Shown: piece after piece, positions 46,316 to 53,658 of the stretch | Numbering within the stretch: position 1 is the first letter of the stretch | Layout of the letters: every line of letters starts with the position of its first letter | Assembly: GCF_003173335.1 (NCBI RefSeq) | Contig: NZ_QGMZ01000014.1 | Coordinates: 124,001 to 188,000 of the forward strand | Direction: 5' to 3' | Origin: Methanospirillum stamsii | GTDB taxonomy: Archaea; Halobacteriota; Methanomicrobia; Methanomicrobiales; Methanospirillaceae | Length of the DNA: 64,000 bases | Program-made: the position numbers and the translations under genes | The notes under the pieces: model-generated | Told to the model about the DNA's origin: nothing | What the model saw: only the letters and a program-made list of their open reading frames with translations | The model's database searches: none

Positions 46316-47428
46316 TTATCGTTCGATGATGATTTGTAGGATATCCTCATCTGCAAGGCTATGTGCAATACCTACCCGTTGTGCCTCATGCTTGACGGAT
46401 GTTCCCCAGATTCGTGCATATCTGAATTTATCAACAAAGTCACGATGAAGTTTCCGGCAGACATCTTCAATTTTTGAACCGGTTCTCATGATGAGTGGTT
46501 CGTCCAGATCCGCAGGTCCTGATTGTGGTTTGAGGAATATCCTGATGAACCCAAGGGCATCGTACACAGCATCCTTTAATTCCTCCATATGGTATCCGGT
46601 TGCTGCAGATATCATAAGCGGGTTTTGTCCAAACCGCTCAGTAAGATCCTCTTCGATCTTCTTTCGGTCTGCTTCATCAATAAGGTCTACCTTGTTTACG
46701 GCAATTATTGCCGGAACATATACTCTGCTTCCCATTATTGCATCAATGAGGTCATCCTGTGTTGCATTTCCTCTGATGAGGATATCAGCACTTGCTATCC
46801 GGTTTTCTGTCAGGATTGAACGAACTTCTTCAATATCCAGATCCAGTGATCCAACCGCATTTAATCTGACACCTCCGCGTGAGGTTTTTTTAATAGTGAT
46901 ATCCGGTCTTGGTACATTGACTCTTATTCCGGCATCATAGAGTTCACGAAAGAGGACATCAACATGCTTTTCATTGAAAACGTCTACTAAAAGGACGATC
47001 ATATCGGCATTCCTGACAACAGCAATGACTTCTTTTCCTCTTCCTTTTCCCATTGCGGCACCTGCAATAAGCCCGGGGATATCCAGAAGTTGTATCTTTG
47101 CGCCTTTATGTTCAAGAGCGCCGGGAACCACTGTCAGGGTTGTGAACGCATATGCTCCAGTCTCACTTTCAGTCCCCGTGAGCACATTCAGGAGCGTGGA
47201 TTTACCTGTAGAAGGAAAACCGACAAGAACCACCGTAGCATCACCGGATTTTTTGACGGCATATCCTTCACCGCCACCTCCGGCTTTCATTGCACGATTG
47301 ACGGCGTCTTCTTTCATCTTGGCAAGTTTTGCCTTGAGCCGTCCGATATGCTTTGAAGTTGCTTTATTATATACGGTATTCTGGATCTCGTCCTCTATTT
47401 CCTTGATTTGATCCTCAATACCTGCCAT
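46316..47428 (-). CDS. DRG/Obg-type GTP-binding protein with TGS domain
   Basis: A developmentally-regulated GTP-binding protein family GTPase. G1 is GFPSTGKSTL near residue 70, G3 DIPGLIAG near 115, and G4 NKVD near 245. An N-terminal helical coiled region and a C-terminal TGS domain (~300-370) complete the family layout. DRG proteins bind ribosomes and act in translation. The frame extends to 47518, but ATG 47428 (MAGIEDQIKE) follows AGGAT and gives the usual 370 aa. Confidence 0.94.
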   Translation of the reverse strand: MAGIEDQIKEIEDEIQNTVYNKATSKHIGRLKAKLAKMKEDAVNRAMKAGGGGEGYAVKKSGDATVVLVGFPSTGKSTLLNVLTGTESETGAYAFTTLTVVPGALEHKGAKIQLLDIPGLIAGAAMGKGRGKEVIAVVRNADMIVLLVDVFNEKHVDVLFRELYDAGIRVNVPRPDITIKKTSRGGVRLNAVGSLDLDIEEVRSILTENRIASADILIRGNATQDDLIDAIMGSRVYVPAIIAVNKVDLIDEADRKKIEEDLTERFGQNPLMISAATGYHMEELKDAVYDALGFIRIFLKPQSGPADLDEPLIMRTGSKIEDVCRKLHRDFVDKFRYARIWGTSVKHEAQRVGIAHSLADEDILQIIIER

Positions 47429-47494
47429 GTATCCTAATAAGTTCCTCTCTGTGAGAGATATATCCTTGGGATCGAATTGAAAAAAACCGGTTTG

Positions 47495-47518
47495 TTTATA
47501 TGAGTAAAGTGCTAACAT
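47495..47518 (+). promoter_or_regulatory. tRNA-Glu promoter (TATA box plus TGCTAACAT element)
   Basis: TTTATATG at 47495-47502, 7 nt, then TGCTAACAT at 47510-47518, ending 11 nt before the tRNA. This matches the arrangement upstream of tRNA-Lys exactly in both elements and spacing. Confidence 0.75.
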
Positions 47519-47529
47519 TTAGAGGCACG

Positions 47530-47602
47530 GCTGATATAGTGTAGGGGTCAATCATGCAGGACTCTCACTCCTGCGACTGGGGTTCAAATCCCCATATCAG
47601 CA
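47530..47602 (+). tRNA. tRNA-Glu (anticodon CTC)
   Basis: Acceptor arms GCTGATA and TATCAGC pair fully, with discriminator A. The anticodon stem CAGGA/TCCTG encloses loop CTCTCAC, giving anticodon CTC (Glu, GAG). The T-loop is TTCAAAT. Length is 73 nt, no intron, no encoded CCA. Confidence 0.96.
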
Positions 47603-47754
47603 CTATAAGGGACAATCAAAGTCCGTTCTTGTTTTCGTAGAAAATTTAACTAATTTCTTATCCGGTTATTATTCAGATCATTAGTAACTACATAATCATA
47701 CCACTTAGCCCACAAAAGATGATTGTGAGCCGTTTATTAAATCGATCTCATGAT

Positions 47755-47916
47755 TTATGCCGGAATCGGAAATCCTACTTTGTTCCCGGTTGTGTACTTG
47801 ACGGTCAACGTTTTCTCGTTCTTGCCGTCTCGGAGAAAATTGGTGAGGTTTTTCAGTTCGCGGCTCATAGTTTCACCTTCAAGAGTATATGGGTCGTTTG
47901 AGTGGTAGGGGATCAT
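47755..47916 (-). CDS. Possible small protein, 53 aa
   Basis: A short open frame that looks coding: MIPYHSNDPYTLEGE near the start, a charged middle (RDGKNEKTLTVKY) and end GFPIPA. A second ATG at 47868 is preceded by AAGGTGA, a decent ribosome-binding site, and would give 37 aa. I do not recognise it. It could be a real small gene or the tail of a decayed one, as the region is full of broken genes. Confidence 0.4.
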   Translation of the reverse strand: MIPYHSNDPYTLEGETMSRELKNLTNFLRDGKNEKTLTVKYTTGNKVGFPIPA

Positions 47917-47984
47917 TTTTGTTGTGTATGCTTTTTGGTGGTACCGGTTGGAAAATCAAAGACTTTGTTGTTGAGAGTAGTGCC

Positions 47985-48122
47985 TCAACTTGTGACCTGG
48001 TTGATTCGGTATGGTATGATACCAGTCGTCGCTCCCCCGAGTAGTCTCGTGATAATATCAGCCAGGTTTAACGCCGCAACATTTTGTTGATATACTGCAT
48101 GTACCTGCTGCAATAGTCTCAT
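47985..48122 (-). CDS. Possible small protein, 45 aa
   Basis: An ATG-started 45-codon frame, moderately hydrophobic in the middle (NLADIITRLLGGATTG). TATA-like CTTATATATT lies about 12-22 bp upstream of the ATG (near 48134-48144), which is close for a normal archaeal promoter. The 53-aa frame follows 68 bp downstream on the same strand. The two together could be one frame-broken gene or two small genes. Not recognised. Confidence 0.35.
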   Translation of the reverse strand: MRLLQQVHAVYQQNVAALNLADIITRLLGGATTGIIPYRINQVTS

Positions 48123-48263
48123 ATAATCCATTAATATATAAGGAATAGAAACTGCTCTTTATCCTTCCTCTATTCAGTAAGAGACTTTGCGGACATGGTT
48201 TTTCTTCCCTGCCCTTAGTCCTATCTTTGTAAGGGCCAAGAAATTATTGTTCAAAAAACAAAA

Positions 48264-48533
48264 TTATTTAGAGTAAATATTTTCCCGCTTGCCGATTTCG
48301 ATAACGATGATGATGAGTTTGTCATCTTCGAAAGTAAGAAACGCTCGATAGTCTCCGATCCGGTATCGATATGTCGGAACGTCTGGTATTCCTTCAACTT
48401 TCCGGAGATATTTTCTGGGATTGTTTACCTTTTCAAGCCACTTTATTTTATCTCGAATTCTGATGGCTACATCCCGCTGAAGCCGTTTTAGATTTAATTC
48501 CGCTTCATCGGAAAAAAAGACGCGGTAATGCAA
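48264..48533 (-). CDS. RelE/ParE-family toxin
   Basis: An 89-aa RelE-superfamily toxin. The pattern is typical: YRVFFSDEAELNLKRL at the start, a YRYRIGDYRAFLTF strand pair near 55-70, and a C-terminal I-x-VIEIGKRENIY. Such toxins cleave mRNA at the ribosome or poison gyrase; the RelE pattern is favoured. It begins with TTG immediately after the antitoxin stop codon. The pair is intact, unlike its neighbours. Confidence 0.9.
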   Translation of the reverse strand: MHYRVFFSDEAELNLKRLQRDVAIRIRDKIKWLEKVNNPRKYLRKVEGIPDVPTYRYRIGDYRAFLTFEDDKLIIIVIEIGKRENIYSK

Positions 48534-48815
48534 TCAGATCCCCATTTCTTTGGAAATTACATCCAGAGAACGGTATCTTCCATGTTTCATATCTTCGAGT
48601 CCCCTGCGAATCCCTTCCATAGTCCTTTCATCAATAGGTTCTTCCAGTTCGTTCGCTTGTTCCATGAGTTCAGCGATGATTTCCGCTTCTGTCGGGTCGA
48701 TAGCACTTATTAGGCATTTATGAAGGACTTCACTATCAGATGATGCATCGTCACGAGCTTTCAGTATTTGAACAAGCTTGTAATCTGATTCGCTCAGGGA
48801 TACGGTGACGGTCAT
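48534..48815 (-). CDS. Antitoxin partner of the RelE-family toxin
   Basis: A 93-aa protein with an N-terminal ribbon-helix-helix-like segment (MTVTVSLSESDYKLVQ) and an acidic helical C-terminal half (GLEDMKHGRYRSLDVI) that would wrap the toxin. It directly precedes the toxin, with no gap, as expected for a type II toxin-antitoxin operon in which the antitoxin also represses transcription. Confidence 0.82.
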   Translation of the reverse strand: MTVTVSLSESDYKLVQILKARDDASSDSEVLHKCLISAIDPTEAEIIAELMEQANELEEPIDERTMEGIRRGLEDMKHGRYRSLDVISKEMGI

Positions 48816-48880
48816 AATAATTTATTATCCCCAATGTATCATATAGTCTCTATCAGTTTTCAGTAAAAGTTGGATAAGAT

Positions 48881-49341
48881 TTATCGTATTTTTTGTGATA
48901 TTTCATTAATATGAGTAATCGTTTCTATCATGTCAGGAAGTGCATCTCCGAAGTATTTTTCTTCATCCAGATGAGTAACCGTTTTAAAATGACAATGCAA
49001 TCGTGTTTCGTATTCTTGGAAAAATCCCGACCTTTCTGGTTTGAGGCCTTGCTCAGGAGATTGATGGCCATGTATTGATCTCCCTTCGTGAGATCCTGAC
49101 ATTCTATCTCAATCAGCTTATTCTTTCTCCATCCGAGTTAGGTGGAACCGAGTTTAAGCTACCGGGCCTTCGAAAAATGATACCGTGTAGTTATTTTTGC
49201 AAGGTATTGAACAATAAGAGAATACTCGGACTTTGTGATTGCGCCCGTTATTACGGTCTTTTCCAGTACGGTTGATTCCTTCCGGGAATAAAAGCCCGAA
49301 ATTGACCTGAACTCTAATATGTTCGTCAGTGCATTAAACAT
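48881..49341 (-). pseudogene. Frameshifted gene remnant
   Basis: Coding-like sequence runs across this region on the minus strand but in changing frames. A start MFNALTNILEF (49341) runs 60 codons to a TAG. A middle stretch in a second frame reads NKLIEIECQDLTKGDQY and MAINLLSKA. A final frame reads FFQEYETRLHCHF through EKYFGDALPD to the end at 48881. The three parts look like one protein broken by two frameshifts and a stop. The family is unknown. Confidence 0.5.
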
Positions 49342-49433
49342 ACTCGTCTAATGCTCTATTATTCCTCTTTTCAATCATCCGGATGATGAGGTCTTTGATG
49401 AGGTATTTTTCCTCATTAACAAGGATGAATCCT

Positions 49434-49646
49434 ATGCCAGTACATGAACTCATGCCTCACATCCATTCTGAAAGTGCCCAGGAATTAGTTGGAATATTGA
49501 ATGTTCTCGCCAATAGCTGAGATATTTCTGTTATTGAAAAAAATTCTCATCCAAAAGAGCATCCGGATAATGATATCAGAGAAACCGTAGAATGGGCGAT
49601 AAATTTAATTATTAAATCACAAAACGAAAAATCTATAACGATATGA
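49434..49646 (+). pseudogene. Small ORF with in-frame TGA
   Basis: From ATG 49434 (or 49425) the frame reads MPVHELMPHIHSES and NVLANS, then a TGA at 49518-49520, then continues in the same frame DISVIEKNSHPKEHPD and ETVEWAINLI to TGA at 49644. Both halves look like one helical protein of about 70 residues. Nonsense mutation is the simplest reading given the decayed surroundings. Confidence 0.45.
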
Positions 49647-49757
49647 CCTGATTGTAGAGATAGAAAATATAAATGCTCTCCATTTTTCTATTGGTCCGTA
49701 GTAAGAGTATATTGGACAAAGAATTCTTTTGTTACTATTATTGATTCTGTCGGATTA

Positions 49758-49976
49758 TTATTCAAGATCTTCTCTTGAGATTCCAGCCTGCTTTAGGATT
49801 TCTAAAAGGGTTCCTTTCGGGATCTCACGTCAAGGGTGAACTGCAACAATGACCATGCGGCCGGAATCATGATGAATAAATATGTGGTGACTCCCCTTTA
49901 GACCGGTCTAACCTGATTCCTGCATGATAGAAATGCTGATGATTTGTTTAGGGGTGAGACGTGGCAATTTGCTCAT
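49758..49976 (-). pseudogene. hicA toxin gene with two in-frame stops
   Basis: The frame reads a HicA mRNA interferase: MSKLPRLTPKQII at the start, SHHIFIHHD with the catalytic His region, and EIPKGTLLEILKQAGI at the end, the family's hallmark. A TAG at 49908-49910 and a TGA at 49830-49832 (in place of the Gly usually found before RE-IPKGT) stop translation. The gene overlaps hicB by 29 bp. Confidence 0.85.
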
Positions 49977-50202
49977 TTTCAGAGATTGTTAATAGATATT
50001 CAAGGACATTTCTTTCAGATGGTATTTCCTCCCCATGAGCGGTTAGGCTTTCAAGATATAACTCAATAGCCTCTTTGGCATTTCCTATAGCCTCATCAAG
50101 AGTATCTCCCCATGTTACACAGCCTGGAAGGAGTGGGACAGTTACCGTGAATCCCCCTTCCGGTTCTCTCCTAAGGAGTATCCGATATTGAATCTGATTC
50201 AT
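49948..50202 (-). CDS. hicB: HicB-family antitoxin
   Basis: An 84-aa HicB protein with the partial RNase-H-like fold: YRILLRREPEGGFTVTVP, then LPGCVTWGDTLDEAIGNAKEAI, the family signature. It lies upstream of and overlaps hicA. No C-terminal DNA-binding domain is present. With its toxin disabled, it may be a leftover or may protect against HicA toxins encoded elsewhere. Confidence 0.92.
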   Translation of the reverse strand: MNQIQYRILLRREPEGGFTVTVPLLPGCVTWGDTLDEAIGNAKEAIELYLESLTAHGEEIPSERNVLEYLLTISENEQIATSHP

Positions 50203-50429
50203 CGATGTATTTGAGAGTATGTGCGGACTTCATGAAAAACTTTTGAGTCGCAAATTCGTTGTTTACTCTATTTTTTTCGTGATTAAATTCTTGTTAGAAA
50301 GTGTTGTGCGAATTTAGATAATAGGCCAGGTCTGTAAAACTTATTCATGACCCGGAGTTTCAGGAGACCTTTCCAAATTGCCACTCTTCCACCGTTTCTC
50401 TTCCTAATTATTGAGCAGGCACCGAATGA

Positions 50430-51030
50430 CAGCGAGGTTTTGTCGCTGGTTGATGCAACCATCCGCCTGTAGAAGGGAGACTCAGTTCATCCGGGGAAGG
50501 TTTCGATCCGGGCGATCAACCCGGAAGAATTCAGACCGGTGGATGGCTGGCCTGACAAGAAAACGTGTATCGTCTGCGGGAGAAGGCCGACCCATTATCC
50601 GGAACGAACGAAAGGGAAGACCCAACCTGTTACGCTCTGTAAGGTTTTTTTCCACCGGAATTGACGATTAAATCCAGCCAGCTTTGGACCATTCCCGGCA
50701 TTATTGATCTCACCCGACTGGAGAGATGGACCGGTTCTTAACTCGCGGTGATATCTGTGATGGAGATGCGATCGCCTGGCAGGATTCGGGTGATCACTTC
50801 GGGATGTGTGAGACCTGCTATTCCCAGCTATGTGAGTCAGAGGTGAGAACGTTATTACTCCCCTGGCTCTGGACCGGTCACCCGTCTTCCGGAGTCTCTA
50901 TTGCCCCATACTCTCGGGCTAAGCTCGCTTCACCAATGGCAGATGAACTACCCTGGTTTGAATCGAATACTCCCGGATGTGAAGACGTGCATACTGAGTC
51001 ACGATGCTCTGCAATCTTCCAAATAAGAAA
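50430..51030 (+). pseudogene. Degraded Cys-rich gene, copy A
   Basis: A broken gene homologous at DNA level to copy B at 51795-52365. Coding-like pieces in different frames include INPEEFRPVDGWPDKKTC with IVCGRRP, and MCETCYSQLCES, giving several CxxC pairs that could bind zinc. Frameshifts and stops separate them. Homology with copy B begins near 50440 and fades near 50960. No function can be assigned. Confidence 0.6.
50673..50729 (+). repeat. Direct repeat block, copy A
   Basis: This 57-bp block (starting TCCAGCCAGCTTTGGACC) differs at one base from 52030-52086. It is the best-conserved part of the larger A/B duplication, offset 1357 bp. Confidence 0.85.
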
Positions 51031-51489
51031 TTAGTTCAGATGTTCTTTGAATTCTTCAAGGGTGATAGTGTTCGGTTTCACAAATCCTGCATCTTCCAGA
51101 TTTTTGGGAACCCGATATTTTATCCGATTCTTATCTGAAGTGATAAACAAATCGCATCCATATGCAAGAGCGTATATCAGATGAACCCGATCCGTGTTCT
51201 CTACCCGTTAATCCACCCCTTCTGTTGCGAGCCGATAACAAATCTCTACAACTGCGGGATCAGGGTACAAAGAGGTGATATTCCATTCATCAAAAGAACG
51301 GACCAGTGATGATATTAGACGAGAGCGATCAGATTGTTTTCTCATCTGATCAATAGCTTCTCCCATTACGGTTATCGATGTTACAAGGGGAAAATTAATA
51401 TTCGCTGCGTGATTCAATATGGTTTTATTTTTTGAATTCAAAGCACATTCAAAAAAGATACAGGTATCTAGAAAAGCAGACTTTACCAT
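51031..51489 (-). pseudogene. PIN-domain toxin gene with in-frame TAA
   Basis: A VapC-like PIN domain RNase. The first part has FLDTCIFFECA (first catalytic Asp) and ITVMGEAI. An in-frame TAA at 51208-51210 follows TEGVD. Beyond it the same frame continues with VHLIYALAYGCDLFITSDKN (with further conserved Asp residues) to TAA at 51031. The two pieces form one normal ~152-codon gene, so a single nonsense mutation has probably inactivated it. Confidence 0.82.
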
Positions 51490-51560
51490 TTAATAGATTT
51501 GAGTCTACGCATTTTCTCATCAAATTCTTCTTTCGTAACTACAAAAGAAATGAGGCCACC
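51486..51560 (-). pseudogene. Remnant of an antitoxin 3' end
   Basis: Just upstream of the PIN gene, in another frame, the minus strand reads GLISFVVTKEEF and EKMRRLKSIKW then TAA, overlapping the PIN start. This is what the tail of a cognate antitoxin would look like. Upstream of about 51560 the sequence changes character and the rest of the gene is missing. Confidence 0.45.
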
Positions 51561-51794
51561 CCGCCCAACTCCCCCACCATACGGTCACATACCCCGCTCG
51601 TATGGCTTACCGATATTCTCCCGTGGGTCCAGTTCAGCTTCCATTACTAATACATGGAAAAGGAGTAGAATTAATATTTCTTTTCTATCCCTCGATTATG
51701 ACATCGTTCAATCTCATCTGTCTGGCATACCATTAAGAAATTTTAGCGGCCGATACCCTAATCCTGCACGCTATAGCCCATGAATGTTAGCGGG

Positions 51795-52542
51795 ATTCTG
51801 CCGCCGGCTGCTGCAACCACCCACCAGAGTAAGGGTGACTCCGCTCATTTGGGAAGGGTTACGATCCGGGTATCAACCCGGAAGAATTCATATCGGTGGA
51901 TGGCTGGCCTGACAAGAAATCGTGTATTATCTGCGGGAATAAGTAGGCCTATTACCCGGAACGAACGAAGGGGAAGACCCAACCTGTTACGCTCTGAAAG
52001 GTCTGTTACCATCGGAGTTGACGATGCAGTCCAGCCAGCTTTGGACCATTCCCGGCATTATTGATCTCACCCGGCTGGAGAGATGGGCCGGGGCTAAACA
52101 GCGGTGATATCTGTCATGGAGATGCGATTGCCTGGCAGGATCCGGGTGATAATTTCAGGATGTGTGAGACCTGCTATTCCCAGCTCTGCGAGTCATAGGT
52201 GAGAATCTGATCACTCCCCTGGCCGTGGACCGTTCTTTTGTCTTCCGGAGTATTTATTGTCCCCATACCCTTGAACAATGCCCGCTCCGCCGCTGGCAGA
52301 TGAACTGTCTGGCCTGTGACCGGTACTCCCGGGTGAGGAGGATGGCATACAGAGGGTCTGTCCGCTGGAGGAGGCCTGTGCAGCTTGCTGATGCCCTCCG
52401 GCTGGTCCGGAATGAATACCAGGTCTTCCGACACCGGAAGAAATCACGGGCATATTATCATCGGAACCGTGAGAAGATCCTGCAGAAGAGGAGAGAAAAG
52501 AAATTTCCGGGTTTATTCAGACCGGAGGCTGTAATGGCCTGA
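51795..52542 (+). pseudogene. Degraded Cys-rich gene, copy B, with readable C-terminal part
   Basis: Second copy of the repeated Cys-rich gene. Early pieces (CIICGNK and MCETCYSQLCES) are separated by stops or frameshifts. From 52225 a clean 105-codon frame runs to 52542 with YCPHTLEQCPLRRW and CLACDRYSRV, then a basic helix-rich tail (YYHRNREKILQKRREKK). The Cys pairs suggest zinc binding and the tail suggests nucleic-acid contact. GTG 52225 might allow the C-terminal part to be made alone. Family not recognised. Confidence 0.55.
52030..52086 (+). repeat. Direct repeat block, copy B
   Basis: Partner of 50673-50729, one mismatch in 57 bp. Together they date the duplication as recent relative to the decay in other parts of the copies. 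Confidence 0.85.
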
Positions 52543-52575
52543 CCGGAAGGGGTTCTTCTCCTCCGGAGGTGTGTT

Positions 52576-52914
52576 GTGGGAAAGTTTGCGGTTTTTCGTG
52601 AGCGTTCGTCCCGTTCCCTGGAGAAGGTCGGCCGGTTTCGGATTGAAGGGGAGAATATTGTGAGATACTTGGATGGTATGGGAACGTATCAGGTGAGGAG
52701 ATCCTGGGAGATCCTGGTTCTTCTCCGGTTAGGGGATGAGGTGATCCGGGACCTGGATGGGGGAACAGTCGGGATGATGAGCCTGTCCGGGAGTGGAAAG
52801 GGAGTGAAGATGGTGATCCAGGAGCGGTTGTATGTTGCTCCGGGCCGGAGGGTGAAGCAGGTACTGGAGGGGAAGGAGAAGAAAGGGGCGGTGTTTGGGG
52901 TAAAATTGATGTGA
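52576..52914 (+). CDS. Hypothetical protein, 112 aa, with strong ribosome-binding site
   Basis: A GTG-started gene preceded by GGAGGT at 52565-52570, a near-perfect Shine-Dalgarno at 5-nt spacing. The protein is beta-rich and basic in its second half (YVAPGRRVKQVLEGKEKKG). It follows the Cys-rich copy B by 33 bp and shares its GC-rich composition, in contrast with the AT-rich defence operon that converges on it. No recognised family. It may be a partner of the Cys-rich protein in a mobile or variable element. Confidence 0.65.
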   Translation: MGKFAVFRERSSRSLEKVGRFRIEGENIVRYLDGMGTYQVRRSWEILVLLRLGDEVIRDLDGGTVGMMSLSGSGKGVKMVIQERLYVAPGRRVKQVLEGKEKKGAVFGVKLM

Positions 52915-52923
52915 TATTTTTAC

Positions 52924-53658
52924 TTAGCTTTTGAATGAAACAACAATCCTACCCGATCCTGATGAATGAGTTGTAAAAAATTCACTCCGGGCAATGTCAT
53001 CCATCGTGATGGAGAAAGAGAAAGGAAATGCTATCAGTAAATCAATAATCTTAGAAATTTCTACAGGATTACTATTTGCTTTGATAAGAGTTGCTAATAG
53101 CCACAATTGGAGTTCCCTATTATTGCTGGATAGCAGATTTTCTTTCGAGTACTTGTATTTTTTTCTCTGTAAGAGATTCCATTCGAATAATGTCAATGGA
53201 ACAAGACAAGTTTGTTTTTGAACACAAGAACGTTCACCCCATGTGTTTTTTAATTCATTATATATCATCGGTGAACTTACTTCGTCATAAAACCCTAATT
53301 TGGTTGAGAGAATTCTCACTATATCACATACAAAGGGATAAGCAAGAATTAACAGTCCATAATGAAGCCATATACGGTCTTTAGTTCGGATATTTTTTAA
53401 TAAATTACATGCATAATCCCTCAATTGTTTATCATCATCTGGGACTCTAATCCATATACGAAGTAATATTGTTATGATTTTTTTTCTACCTGCCTCATTT
53501 GGATATTTTTCTGAAAGAAACTCATGAAGAAATTTTCGGGTTAGATCTAGGTCCTTTGTTTTGCAGTAATGATCTGCTGTAAGATCAATCAAATCATGTG
53601 GGATTTTTCGATCATATCCAATCTGTTTTTTCTTCACATTCTCACCGAAGGATTTCAA
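52924..53658 (-). CDS. Helical protein at the end of the defence operon
   Basis: A 244-aa, mostly alpha-helical cytoplasmic protein with a central hydrophobic helix region (HYGLLILAYPFVCDIV near residue 100) and a winged-helix-like end. It overlaps pglZ by 17 bp and is the last gene of the operon. In type 3 BREX the last gene after pglZ is brxA (DUF1819); this protein's length, position and helical pattern are compatible with that, but I cannot confirm homology. Unassigned otherwise. Confidence 0.7.
   Translation of the reverse strand: MKSFGENVKKKQIGYDRKIPHDLIDLTADHYCKTKDLDLTRKFLHEFLSEKYPNEAGRKKIITILLRIWIRVPDDDKQLRDYACNLLKNIRTKDRIWLHYGLLILAYPFVCDIVRILSTKLGFYDEVSSPMIYNELKNTWGERSCVQKQTCLVPLTLFEWNLLQRKKYKYSKENLLSSNNRELQLWLLATLIKANSNPVEISKIIDLLIAFPFSFSITMDDIARSEFFTTHSSGSGRIVVSFKS

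Noticed and set aside
49830-49910. Recoding of TAG (pyrrolysine) and TGA (selenocysteine) in hicA
   Set aside because: Two different stops in one small toxin gene, in a region with several other broken genes, point to decay. No recoding elements are visible.
50411-50671. 86-codon ORF within copy A
   Set aside because: Arg/Ser-rich translation; the coding signal with CxxC motifs is in another frame of the same strand.
51499-51783. 94-codon plus-strand ORF over the antitoxin remnant
   Set aside because: Overlaps the minus-strand remnant and junction sequence; Pro/Ser-rich translation without pattern.
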